Positions 21,986 through 30,122 of a DNA stretch of 33,776 bases are shown piece after piece. The number at the start of each line of letters is the position of its first letter. The first letter of the stretch is position 1. The stretch is from Acidobacteriota bacterium. Lineage in GTDB: Bacteria > Acidobacteriota > CAIWXX01. Location of the stretch: assembly GCA_016191015.1 (NCBI GenBank), contig JACPPM010000008.1:1-33776 (forward strand), in the 5' to 3' direction. The notes under the pieces are model-generated. The model did no database searches, was not told where the DNA came from, and saw only the letters and a list, made by a program, of their open reading frames with translations. The translations under genes were made by a program, and so were the position numbers.

Positions 21986-23476
21986 ATGAGCGGAGCCCAA
22001 CTGACCGTCCTCATCATTTATTTTTCGGTCCTCATCGTCATGGCGATCTACGGATTGCACCGCTATCATCTCGTGTACCTCTACACCCGTTACAAGAACA
22101 ACGTGCCGAAGCCCAAGGGCGAGTTCGAGGTGCTTCCACGGATCACCGTGCAACTGCCCCTTTATAACGAAATGCACGTCGTGTCGCGACTGATCGACGC
22201 CACATGCGGCATGGACTACCCGAAGGATAAGCTGGAGATCCAGGTCCTGGACGACTCGACCGACGAGACCAGCGCTCTCGCCTCCATCCTTGTCGACAGG
22301 TACAAGCAGCAGGGGTTCGACATCCGTTACTTCCACAGGACCGATCGTGAAGGCTTCAAAGCCGGTGCGCTGCACGAGGGCATGAAGCGGTCGACCTCGG
22401 ACTACATCGCCATCTTCGACGCCGACTTCGTCCCGCCCCCGGGGCTTCTCCGGACGATGATTCACCACTTCACCGATCCGCAGGTCGGAATGGTGCAGTC
22501 GCGGTGGGGGCACATCAACCGAGACTACTCGATGCTCACCCAGATCCAGTCGATCATGCTCGACGGGCACTTCGTGATCGAACACGCCGCGCGCAATCGA
22601 TCGGGCCGCTACTTCAATTTCAACGGCACCGCCGGAATCTGGCGCAGGAGAGCGATCGTGGAGGGCGGCGGCTGGCAACACGACACACTCACCGAAGACC
22701 TCGACCTCAGCTATCGCGCGCAGATGCGCGGCTGGAAATTCGTTTTCCTGCTGGACCTGGTTTCCCCGGCCGAGCTGCCTCCGGAGATGAACGCCTTCAA
22801 GAGCCAGCAGCACCGATGGGCCAAGGGGTCCATCCAGACGATGAAGAAGATCCTCCCGAGGGTCTGGAAGGCCGACGTTCCGATGCGGGTGAAGGTCGAG
22901 GCGTTCTTCCACCTGTCGGCCAACATAGCCTACCTTCTGATGATCCCGCTCTCGATCCTGATGTTCCCCTCGATGGTCATCCGCTACAACCTTGGCTGGT
23001 ACGACCTCCTGCTCATCGACTTCCCGCTCTTTGCGGCGGCGACGTTGTCGGTCTCGACTTTCTACGTGGTCTGCCAGAAAGAGGTTTACGCGAACTGGCC
23101 GTCACGGCTCAGGTACCTGCCGCCGTTGATGTGGCTCGGCGTGGGGCTCTGCATCAACAACTCGAAGGCAGTCCTCGAGGCGCTCTTCAATCACCAGACG
23201 CCGTTCGCGCGCACTCCAAAATACGGAATCGAAACTGCCAACGACCAGTGGAAAGGGAAGAAGTACTCCGGGAAGCAGGACTGGCAACCGTACATCGAGC
23301 TGCTCTTCGGGCTCTACTTCAGCTTCGCCGTCTTCTTCGCTCTCACGACGGGACTCTATCCGATTCTCCCCTTCCTGCTCCTGTTCCAGATCGGGTTCCT
23401 CTACACGGCCTCGCTTTCATTGATCCAGAGGAAAGAAGAGGACGTGCCCGTCCTGCATATGCCAAATGCTGACTAG
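21986..23476 (+). CDS. Cellulose-synthase-like family 2 membrane glycosyltransferase
   Basis: A 496-residue processive-type GT2 enzyme that would polymerise or add sugars from an NDP-sugar at the inner membrane. It has one N-terminal helix (6-22), a GT-A catalytic domain and four to five C-terminal helices. Catalytic motifs: QLPLYNE (56-62), DDSTDET (D89/D90), D145-A-D147 (metal binding), TED (237-239, catalytic base) and QQHRW (274-278), the QxxRW signature of cellulose, chitin and glucomannan synthases. No PilZ domain follows, so direct c-di-GMP control is unlikely. The start at 21986 has GAGGAG just upstream; a longer start at 21926 overlaps the divergent gene. The product is uncertain; glucomannan-like or other beta-glycan is possible. 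Confidence 0.92.
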   Translation: MSGAQLTVLIIYFSVLIVMAIYGLHRYHLVYLYTRYKNNVPKPKGEFEVLPRITVQLPLYNEMHVVSRLIDATCGMDYPKDKLEIQVLDDSTDETSALASILVDRYKQQGFDIRYFHRTDREGFKAGALHEGMKRSTSDYIAIFDADFVPPPGLLRTMIHHFTDPQVGMVQSRWGHINRDYSMLTQIQSIMLDGHFVIEHAARNRSGRYFNFNGTAGIWRRRAIVEGGGWQHDTLTEDLDLSYRAQMRGWKFVFLLDLVSPAELPPEMNAFKSQQHRWAKGSIQTMKKILPRVWKADVPMRVKVEAFFHLSANIAYLLMIPLSILMFPSMVIRYNLGWYDLLLIDFPLFAAATLSVSTFYVVCQKEVYANWPSRLRYLPPLMWLGVGLCINNSKAVLEALFNHQTPFARTPKYGIETANDQWKGKKYSGKQDWQPYIELLFGLYFSFAVFFALTTGLYPILPFLLLFQIGFLYTASLSLIQRKEEDVPVLHMPNAD

Positions 23477-23510
23477 TTCTTGGTCCCGGGTCCAAAGTCT
23501 CACGTTCCCG

Positions 23511-23528
23511 GCAGAGATTCGACTCTGC
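23511..23528. repeat. Small hairpin before the transketolase genes
   Basis: GCAGAG (23511-23516) and CTCTGC (23523-23528) form a perfect 6-bp stem with a 6-nt loop directly before the GAGG ribosome site (23529-23532). It could tune translation of the first transketolase gene or be a chance palindrome. Confidence 0.35.
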
Positions 23529-23541
23529 GAGGTCGACCACA

Positions 23542-24351
23542 ATGGCTGATGAAAAATTGAAGGAGATGGCCCGCGAGATTCGCAGGCACGTCATCCGCAT
23601 GACGGGCGAGGCCGGCTCGGGGCATCCCGGCGGCAGCCTGTCGATGGCGGAGCTTCTGGCGGCGCTGTACTTCGGCGGCGTCTTGAGGCACGATCCGTCG
23701 AATCCGAGCTGGCGGGATCGGGACCGGCTCATCCTGAGCAAAGGGCATGGATGCCCGGCGCTCTACGCGGCGCTGGCAGAGGCGGGCTACATCTCGCGGG
23801 ACGTGCTGCCGACCTTCCGAAAAATCGGCAGCCCGCTCCAGGGGCACCCCGACCGCCGCTTCCTGCCGGTCCTCGAAGCATCCACGGGTTCACTGGGCCA
23901 AGGGCTCTCGATCGGCATCGGGATGGCGCTCGCGGCCCGCTTAGACGATCGCCCGTATCGCACGTTCGTCATCCTGGGTGACGGCGAGATCGATGAGGGG
24001 CAGATCTGGGAGGCGGCGGCATTTGCGAGCTTCCACAAGCTGGGCAACCTGGTCGCCATCGTGGACTGCAACAAGATTCAGCTCGACGGGTTCGTCAAAG
24101 AAATTCTCGACATGGATCCGCTCGCCGACAAGTGGCGCGCCTTCGGATGGGAGACGCGCGAGATCGACGGGCACGACTACGGGCAGATACTAGGTGCCAT
24201 GACAAACCCCGCTCCACAGGGCAAGCCGCTGGCTATCATCGCACACACAATCAAGGGCAAGGGAGTCTCGTTCATGGAGAACAACCCGGAATTCCATGGT
24301 GTTGCGCCCACCGCGGATGAGGTCGTGAAGGCGCTTGCGGAGCTCGCCTGA
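23542..24351 (+). CDS. Transketolase, N-terminal (thiamine-diphosphate-binding) subunit
   Basis: A 269-residue protein equal to the first third of a full transketolase, which moves two-carbon ketol units between sugar phosphates in the pentose-phosphate pathway. It shows SGHPGG (His28), KGHG (His69), GHPD (101-104), the cofactor motif GDGEIDEGQ (146-154) extending to N177, and HTIKGKGV near the end. The split form with a separate C-terminal subunit is common in several bacterial phyla and archaea. The ATG at 23542 has GAGG 9 nt upstream. The stop overlaps the ATG of the next gene, so translation of the two subunits is coupled and they should form a heteromer. Confidence 0.94.
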   Translation: MADEKLKEMAREIRRHVIRMTGEAGSGHPGGSLSMAELLAALYFGGVLRHDPSNPSWRDRDRLILSKGHGCPALYAALAEAGYISRDVLPTFRKIGSPLQGHPDRRFLPVLEASTGSLGQGLSIGIGMALAARLDDRPYRTFVILGDGEIDEGQIWEAAAFASFHKLGNLVAIVDCNKIQLDGFVKEILDMDPLADKWRAFGWETREIDGHDYGQILGAMTNPAPQGKPLAIIAHTIKGKGVSFMENNPEFHGVAPTADEVVKALAELA

Positions 24352-25328
24352 TGATGAAGCACGAACTTGCGATGGGAATGGCCACGCGCGACGCGTACGG
24401 CAAGGAGCTTGTGGCGCTCGGCAAGCAGGATCCGAACGTGGTCGTGCTCGACGCGGACCTTTCGAAATCCACAAAAACGGCGCTCTTCGGCAAGGCGTTC
24501 CCGCAGCGATTCTTCAACGTCGGCATCTGTGAAGCCAACATGGTGTCGATGGCCGCCGGTCTCGCGCTCAGCGGCAAGATCCCCTTCATCAGCAGTTTTG
24601 CAGTCTTTCTGATGGCCAAGGGGTTCGATCAGCTCCGGATGGGCATCGCCTATCCCCACACCAACGTGAAGGTCGTGGTCTCGCACGGAGGGATCAGCAT
24701 CGGCGAGGATGGCCCTTCGCAGCAGTCGATCGAGGACATCGCGCTGGCCTGCTCGCTGCCCGGCTTCATCGTGAATGTGCCGGCCGACGAGGTCGCGATG
24801 CGCGCCCTCCTGCGGGCCGCTCATTCCCACGTCGGGCCCGTGTTCATGCGGGCAGGACGTCCGAAGACTCCCATCATCTATCGCGAGGGAGAGAAGTTCG
24901 AGCTCGGCAAGGGCAAGGTGCTGACCCACGGCGACGATCTCGCGATCGTCACATACGGCGGGCTCGTGGCTGAGGCGATCCGGGCCGCTGAGAGGCTCGA
25001 GCGCGAGAGCTCGATCCGCACGACCGTCATCGACATGCACACGATCAAGCCGATCGACGGCGATCTCCTCCGCGAAACCGCCGCCCGCACTGCTGCCGTG
25101 CTCGTGGCCGAGGAGGCCCTCGCCGATGGCGGCCTCGCAAGCGCCGTGGCGCGCTGGCTCGGCGAGAATCTGCCCACGCCGATGGCGATCGTCTCGATCC
25201 CGGACACTTACGCCGAAAGCGCCACCCCGGCGCAGCTCTACGAGAAATACGGTCTCTCAGCCCCGAGCCTCGTCGAAGCGGCAAGGAAACTCGTCGCGCG
25301 CAAAGTCCGCAACGGCGCCATCGCGTAG
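24351..25328 (+). CDS. Transketolase, C-terminal (pyrimidine-binding) subunit
   Basis: A 325-residue partner of the preceding gene. It carries the middle domain with the catalytic Glu61 (GICEANM, which activates the thiazolium) and SHGGISIGEDG (His112), then a C-terminal domain with VIDMHTIKPID and the VLVAEEALADGG segment. At the position of the family's usual THQ/SHQ histidine this protein has Gln124 (GPSQQS), and EEH-x-x-x-GG of most split enzymes reads EEALADGG. These changes may alter substrate handling. The ATG at 24351 overlaps the upstream stop; a second ATG follows at 24354. Apart from these changes the fold elements are complete. Confidence 0.92.
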   Translation: MMKHELAMGMATRDAYGKELVALGKQDPNVVVLDADLSKSTKTALFGKAFPQRFFNVGICEANMVSMAAGLALSGKIPFISSFAVFLMAKGFDQLRMGIAYPHTNVKVVVSHGGISIGEDGPSQQSIEDIALACSLPGFIVNVPADEVAMRALLRAAHSHVGPVFMRAGRPKTPIIYREGEKFELGKGKVLTHGDDLAIVTYGGLVAEAIRAAERLERESSIRTTVIDMHTIKPIDGDLLRETAARTAAVLVAEEALADGGLASAVARWLGENLPTPMAIVSIPDTYAESATPAQLYEKYGLSAPSLVEAARKLVARKVRNGAIA

Positions 25329-25381
25329 CTCATTCCCACAGATCTCTGCCGCTGGCAGCCTGCGCGATGGGCGTCGCCAGC

Positions 25382-26407
25382 TCACCTGAAAGCGGCGGCG
25401 CGGTCGCACTCCATGGCGGTGTGGAGAATCAGACGTGTCGTTTCGACGAAGAAATCGGGCTGTAGACGCTCAAATGTGTCCCCTGGCTCGTGCATGTCCT
25501 CGTGGTCCGCGACGCCGAAATAGAGGAACGGGATGCCGTGATCATGAAAGGGGCCGTGGTCGGAGAGGTTGACCCAGTTCTCGACGAGTCCGGCTCGCCA
25601 CATCGGACGGTCGTGACCCCAGAGAACCTGCACGGAGCTGCGTGATGCAAGCGGCTCAACCAGCGCTTTCAACGTCGGACTCTGATATGTGCCGCAGACA
25701 TAGATCTGGTTCTCGTCATTGCGGCTCACCATGTCGAGGTTGATCTCGAGTGCGATCTGCTCGGGTTTCACCGGCGGGTCGTCGAAGAACGCATACGATC
25801 CGCGCAGTCCTTTTTCCTCGGCGTCGAACGCAGCGACCAGGAGCGAGTGTTCGGGCTGGTGCTGGCTGAAGTAGGTCGCGGTGGCCAGGATCGCCGCCAC
25901 ACCTGAGGCGTTGTCGTCCGCCCCTGGATGGAGCTTCCCGTTCTTCACGCCCAGGTGATCATAGTGCGCACTGAGAACAATCCAGCTATCTCGATACGTC
26001 TCTCCGGGCAGATATCCTATGAGGTTCGTCGCATCCGGGTAGGCTTGCTTGAAGGGTCTGGAGGGGAGCAGTAGACCTTTGAGGCTGTGCCGCACGAATG
26101 AGAACCGCTGCCGATATCCATCCGCGAATGTTCGCAGTCCAATCTCTTCGAATCGATGGGCGATGTACTCCTGCGCCTTATGGCTCCCGAGGGTGCCGGT
26201 CAAACGCCCTTCAAGGGAGGGGTCGGAGAGATGCTGTGCGTCCGCCAGCAGACGCGAGCGATCCACGCTCACATCCAGATTGGACGCGGCGAGGGGTTGG
26301 GTGGCCGTTTCGATGACTCGATGCTTCTCGAGTTGGGTCGCCACGAGGAGATAGGCGAGGACGACGAGCAGGAAACCACGAATCGACCATTTGAGGCGTA
26401 TGCTCAT
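25382..26407 (-). CDS. M28-family zinc aminopeptidase-like protein, membrane-anchored or exported
   Basis: A 341-residue co-catalytic metallopeptidase expected to remove N-terminal amino acids from peptides outside the cytoplasm. An N-terminal hydrophobic stretch (10-23, GFLLVVLAYLLVAT) is a signal anchor or an uncleaved signal. The metal and catalytic set is complete: His148 and Asp150 (SAHYDHLG), Asp164 (GADDNASG), Glu197/Glu198 (DAEEKGL), Asp225 (INLDMVSR) and His306 (DMHEPGDTFE). A substrate preference cannot be given. The ATG at 26407 has no clear ribosome site; TATGCT lies 14 nt upstream on the minus strand. The gene is convergent with the transketolase pair. Between it and the zinc-ribbon gene is an element remnant. 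Confidence 0.9.
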   Translation of the reverse strand: MSIRLKWSIRGFLLVVLAYLLVATQLEKHRVIETATQPLAASNLDVSVDRSRLLADAQHLSDPSLEGRLTGTLGSHKAQEYIAHRFEEIGLRTFADGYRQRFSFVRHSLKGLLLPSRPFKQAYPDATNLIGYLPGETYRDSWIVLSAHYDHLGVKNGKLHPGADDNASGVAAILATATYFSQHQPEHSLLVAAFDAEEKGLRGSYAFFDDPPVKPEQIALEINLDMVSRNDENQIYVCGTYQSPTLKALVEPLASRSSVQVLWGHDRPMWRAGLVENWVNLSDHGPFHDHGIPFLYFGVADHEDMHEPGDTFERLQPDFFVETTRLILHTAMECDRAAAFR

Positions 26408-26464
26408 CTGTGCCCGCCACTAGCATATCATGCCGAGCCGCATGCGGAGGCCTGCGCCAGCCGC

Positions 26465-26583
26465 CGAACTCTGCCGCAAGGCGCCTGGGACCCGCAGATC
26501 TCACAGATGGCTTCGCGCCGACCTGAGAGTCAGGAGAATGTTCCTCGACGGTTGAATGTGGGACCAATCTCCCTGGCTGAGCC
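26465..26583. mobile_element. Internally deleted, inverted copy of the MITE-like element (copy B)
   Basis: Read on the plus strand, this segment matches the reverse complement of copy A. An end-like CTGCCGCAAGGCGCC is followed by CCCGCAGATCTCACAGAT. Then comes a core of about 61 bp (from GCTTCGCGCCGACC to the AATCT near 26570) that agrees with copy A at about 51 positions. Copy A has about 20 extra bp before the core. After AATCT the sequence jumps to CCCTGGC, similar to the opposite end of copy A, so the other half of the interior is deleted. It occupies the 244-bp gap between two minus-strand genes. Confidence 0.55.
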
Positions 26584-26651
26584 AGCGCGTCGCGCGGACG
26601 AGCCTGCGGATCATCCCCTGCCGACCTCGGCGCGGGCACAGGATTCGATCG

Positions 26652-28415
26652 TCACCTTCCGGGGTAGATCTCCTCTTCCCATCCGAGTCTTCGGTCATTG
26701 GAGTAGCAGAAGCGGCCGAGCGCGAAGGAGATGACGAACGAGAAGTAGATGAACACGAGGCTTCCAAAGATCGACCCCACGTACGGGATCAGGGCCGTCA
26801 ACCCGGCATTGGCGACAAGTTGAACCGCGAGAAGAAGTCCGAAAATGAGCAGAAAGATGACGTAGTCCCCGAGGACGCGCCGGATCAGGCGAAAGATGAA
26901 AAAAGGGTTCAGGATCGGCTTGACGACGTCCCAAACGGAGGTGACGGCGAGACCCATCGGGTAGTAGATGAAAGCGAAAACAAAACAGATGATCGATCCG
27001 ACGATGAAGACGATGCCCTTTTCGAGGAAGCTGCTCATCTCGGCTGCGGCGCGGTCGGTCGCTCTCTCCTCGGCGGCTCGCTCCTCGGCCTGTCGTTCCT
27101 CCATCTGTTGCCGCGCCTCGACTGACATGTCCTCCCTCGCACCTCCACCCTGTTGCACCGCCATCTGCTCGACCCACGAGGTGTCCGGCGGCTCCAGCCC
27201 GGTCCCCCCACCCCCCTCTCCACCCTCCGCGGGGATGGTTCCCTCCGGCATCACCTGCGGGATCTCCATGCTCTCCGACCCCGGAATGGGAATCATCTCG
27301 GTCTGCTGAGTCGGCTCCTCCTCCGAAGAGCCGAAGCCCAGGGAGGTAAACCCGTCCGTCTGCCACGCGAGCGCCAGAAACGCCAGCCACGGGAGGAACG
27401 AGATGAAGGTCACCGCCGACGCCCTCATTCCGATTTTCGCCAAATCCATCCAGTCGCTCACGTCCGGCCAGTCGGGGACCGATTCCCGTCCGCGCGCGGC
27501 GGACTTCACAATCCAGATAAGATACGCGAGAACGAAAGCCTTAAATATGTACTTCCCCGCGGGGACAAACATCAGAAGCATCGACTGGGAGAGCCACAAC
27601 ATTGCGCCGTTGATCAGGAGCATGAGCGGTCCCCACCCCTTGAGGGGAGCGGAGAAAAACAGCGGGAGCGACGTGTAGAAGGGGGCAATGTTGACGGATT
27701 TGTCGAGCGGTGTGCAGATGTCATTGCACGCCCTGCACGCCATGTATCTGCTCGCACCCGCCTGCTTGACATCGACGCAGTGGTGGCAGAAGCTCTTCCC
27801 ACACTTGCGACAGCGGTACCCGGCCTCCCACTGCGGGTGATTGGTGCACGGGATCTGCGCTGGGGGGGCGGCGGCGCCCACACCCGACGCCGGCGCTGCC
27901 AACTTCCCAGTTTCTGCTTTCTTCCGGGCCATCATCTCCTTGAGCTCGAACAGCCGCCGGAACTCCGGTACCTGGTTCGCCTCGACCCAACTCTCTTCGC
28001 CGACACGCGTCACCTTGTCGGCCGGGTAAAACCCGCCGTCCCGCACGAGCTTCTTCAGCTCGGCGAAGGTGAACGTATACTCGGCGTAGTCGGGAACGTC
28101 GAGGCGCCACTGAACCTCCTCCGGCGCGGACGGAGCGCCTGCGGGCGGCGGGAGATCGGCCGGCGCTGCCGGCGCCGAATTATCTACGGTCGTAGTAGCA
28201 GGGGGAGGCGCCGGCGGTGCCGCAGGCGGCGTCTGCGGCGTCGGAGGAGTCGGGATCGCTGTCGTCGATCCGTCAGGCTTCAGGACAAACGGCGATTTGC
28301 ATCGAGGACACGCCACCCTGGATCCCTGCGGTGGGATTCTGGAGGAAGGCACCTTGAACTTCGCGTGGCACGACGGGCATGCAATGAGCAGCTTGCTTTC
28401 ATTGGTGGCGTCCAT
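26652..28415 (-). CDS. MJ0042 zinc-ribbon / GYF-like / membrane multidomain protein
   Basis: A 587-residue protein of unknown function with an unusual domain order. Residues 10-45 are an MJ0042-type zinc ribbon (C13/C16, C36/C39). A Pro/Ala-rich linker (55-98) leads to a GYF-2-like module (about 101-152, VQWRLDVPDYAEYTFTFAEL). A second zinc module follows (C190, H193, C202, C205, C210, C213, C227, C230). The rest has about six membrane segments, broken by an acidic/Gly-rich loop and an EERQAEERAAEERAT coiled coil. The membrane part resembles DUF4013-type regions. The ATG at 28415 has GGGAG 7 nt upstream; in-frame starts upstream lack one. MJ0042 proteins occur in delta-proteobacteria and Acidobacteriota, where roles in sensing or membrane organisation are suggested but unproven. 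Confidence 0.85.
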   Translation of the reverse strand: MDATNESKLLIACPSCHAKFKVPSSRIPPQGSRVACPRCKSPFVLKPDGSTTAIPTPPTPQTPPAAPPAPPPATTTVDNSAPAAPADLPPPAGAPSAPEEVQWRLDVPDYAEYTFTFAELKKLVRDGGFYPADKVTRVGEESWVEANQVPEFRRLFELKEMMARKKAETGKLAAPASGVGAAAPPAQIPCTNHPQWEAGYRCRKCGKSFCHHCVDVKQAGASRYMACRACNDICTPLDKSVNIAPFYTSLPLFFSAPLKGWGPLMLLINGAMLWLSQSMLLMFVPAGKYIFKAFVLAYLIWIVKSAARGRESVPDWPDVSDWMDLAKIGMRASAVTFISFLPWLAFLALAWQTDGFTSLGFGSSEEEPTQQTEMIPIPGSESMEIPQVMPEGTIPAEGGEGGGGTGLEPPDTSWVEQMAVQQGGGAREDMSVEARQQMEERQAEERAAEERATDRAAAEMSSFLEKGIVFIVGSIICFVFAFIYYPMGLAVTSVWDVVKPILNPFFIFRLIRRVLGDYVIFLLIFGLLLAVQLVANAGLTALIPYVGSIFGSLVFIYFSFVISFALGRFCYSNDRRLGWEEEIYPGR

Positions 28416-28609
28416 CGGTAGCTCCCTGTGAGATGGTCTCATTATCACATTCCTGCGAGGAGGCCGCAACAGTCATGTGCTGAGTGCTTCCGGACTCCCT
28501 TGGGGTGTGGGGGCGTGGCTGCTTTGAGTCGGGGCACCCTGCCCATACTCGGTTCACGGATAGGGGCAGGCCCGACTCCACCGAGGCGATGTCGTATAGC
28601 GCCTCTGGA

Positions 28610-28713
28610 ATTCGGAGTACGATTCAGCGCAGCGCGTGCCGGTTCCGTCATCCGCCTGCGGCGGATTCCTCAGGATGACTTGACGCGTGTTTCGAGGGGA
28701 CCGTACTCCGAAT
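28610..28713. repeat. Nested inverted repeats upstream of the FadL-type gene
   Basis: An outer perfect 12-bp pair, ATTCGGAGTACG (28610-28621) and CGTACTCCGAAT (28702-28713), encloses two alternative inner stems. One is ATCCGCC-tgc-GGCGGAT (28650-28666); the other is GTCATCC (28647-28653) with GGATGAC (28673-28679). The inner stems share bases and cannot form together. The word ATAGCGCC flanks the structure on both sides as a direct repeat (about 28596-28603 and 28720-28727). The reverse complement of the inner part begins GTCATCCTGAGGAATCC, which resembles dispersed GTCATCCTGAG palindromes of other bacteria. It lies in the 394-bp gap before the FadL gene, which holds no convincing gene. Confidence 0.6.
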
Positions 28714-28736
28714 CTCAGCATAGCGCCTTCTTTGGT

Positions 28737-28766
28737 TTGACTTTGCGCCTGGAGATGGAGTACTAA
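28737..28766 (+). promoter_or_regulatory. Weak promoter candidate for the FadL-SGNH operon
   Basis: TTGACT (28737-28742, 5/6) and TACTAA (28761-28766, 3/6) are 18 bp apart, 44 bp before the start codon. The AGAGGAGG ribosome site at 28795-28802 follows with 7-nt spacing to the ATG. The -10 match is poor. Confidence 0.3.
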
Positions 28767-28809
28767 TGGCGCGTTCTGCCGGTACACAATTCTTAGAGGA
28801 GGCGATTCT

Positions 28810-30102
28810 ATGGCTGGACGCAAGATTCTGTTGGCAGCAGGGCTGTCAGCGGCCTTGCCGGCGCTGGCGGGCGCGGCGGGGTTCGGCATATTCGAGGCGG
28901 GAGCGAAGGCCACGGGCATGAGCGGTGCATTCACCGCGACGGCCGACGATCCGTCGGCGATGTTTTACAACCCTGCCGGGCTGGCTTTCCAGAGCGGAAG
29001 CCGGCTGATGACGGGTGGCACTCTTATCGCGCCCTCGAGCGATTTCAAGGGCGCGAATCCATTCCCCGGATCCTCGGTGTCGGAGTCTCAGGAGAAGAAC
29101 CTGTTCTTCCCGCCGGGAATGTACTACGCGCGCTCCCTGACCGACAAGCTCACCTTCGGCATCGGCGCCTTCACAGACTTCGGGCTCGCAACCGAGTGGT
29201 CCGACCCGAAGACGTATTCGGGGCGGTACCTGTCGACGAAGGCCGAATTGAAATCGATTTCGTTCCAGCCAACGGTTGCGTACAAGCTCAGCGATCAGTT
29301 CGGAGTGGGCGTGGGCATCGAAATGCGTCGCTCTATGGTCAAGCTAGCCCGGCATCAGCCCTTCCTCAACCCGTTCAACAATCAGGTCCTCGACGTGGCC
29401 ACGATTGATATGGAGAGTGACTGGAAGATGGGCGTGGGGTTCTCAGTCGGCGTCCTCGCGAAGCCGAAGGAGAACTGGAGCGTCGGCTTCAGCTACCGGC
29501 ATTCGATCAAGATCGACTACGAGGGCACGGGCACATTCACGCTTAATCCGACCGGCAGTCCCGCCCTCGACGCACTCCTCAAGACCAAGCTCCCCCTCGG
29601 TGAACACCCGATCAGCACATCGATCGAGTACCCGAACATGGCCAGCTTTGGACTCGCCACCACCGCGATTGACAAGTGGACGATCGAGCTGGACGTGAAC
29701 TGGACCGGGTGGAGCACGTTCGATGTCCTCGAGCTGAAGTTCGAAGATTTGAATCTTGTGCAGGAAATCCCGGAGGAGTACGAGGATGTGTTCAATTACC
29801 GCATCGGCGTCGAGCGGAGAATGAGCGAGAAGATGGCGCTGCGCGGTGGCTACATCTTCGATCCTAGTCCGCAGCCGGTCCAGGGCGTCGGCCCGCTTCT
29901 TCCGGATTCCGACCGCCACGGGATCAACATCGGTATCGGCTACACGATGGGCAAGTGGACGCTCGACGTGGCCAATTTGTTCCTCTTCTTCGAGGAGCGA
30001 TCGACCGTCGTGGATGGCGATCCCAAGAACCGCGACGGCTACGATGGCACGTATTCCACGTTCGCTGACCTGCTGAGCTTCTCGCTCAGCCGCAAGTTCT
30101 GA
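28810..30102 (+). CDS. FadL/OmpP1-family outer-membrane transporter
   Basis: A 430-residue outer-membrane beta-barrel expected to pass long-chain fatty acids or other hydrophobic compounds. It has a signal peptide (1-22, ending LAGA), then the N-terminal hatch typical of the family (GFGIFEAGAKATGMSGAF, with NPAGL at 54-58). Alternating strands follow, and the C-terminus ends in Phe (SFSLSRKF). The length fits FadL homologs. An excellent ribosome site (AGAGGAGG) supports the start. The SGNH hydrolase gene follows after 20 bp and shares the terminator at 31455-31492. This suggests that lipids or esters are cleaved outside the inner membrane and their products taken up; that pairing is inference. 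Confidence 0.93.
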   Translation: MAGRKILLAAGLSAALPALAGAAGFGIFEAGAKATGMSGAFTATADDPSAMFYNPAGLAFQSGSRLMTGGTLIAPSSDFKGANPFPGSSVSESQEKNLFFPPGMYYARSLTDKLTFGIGAFTDFGLATEWSDPKTYSGRYLSTKAELKSISFQPTVAYKLSDQFGVGVGIEMRRSMVKLARHQPFLNPFNNQVLDVATIDMESDWKMGVGFSVGVLAKPKENWSVGFSYRHSIKIDYEGTGTFTLNPTGSPALDALLKTKLPLGEHPISTSIEYPNMASFGLATTAIDKWTIELDVNWTGWSTFDVLELKFEDLNLVQEIPEEYEDVFNYRIGVERRMSEKMALRGGYIFDPSPQPVQGVGPLLPDSDRHGINIGIGYTMGKWTLDVANLFLFFEERSTVVDGDPKNRDGYDGTYSTFADLLSFSLSRKF

Positions 30103-30122
30103 TTTCGGCGAGGGAAACCAAT

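Noticed and set aside
22504-23472. Second frame inside the GT2 gene
   Set aside because: It is a same-strand shadow with no motifs; all GT2 catalytic motifs are in the frame starting at 21986.
27153-28421. Plus-strand frame of 422 codons opposite the zinc-ribbon gene
   Set aside because: It is a highly Arg-rich translation of the complementary strand of proline/alanine codons; the minus strand has zinc motifs and membrane helices.
28445-28766. Small open frames upstream of the FadL gene
   Set aside because: They run through the nested palindromes on both strands, with no ribosome site or domain, and look like chance GC-rich frames.
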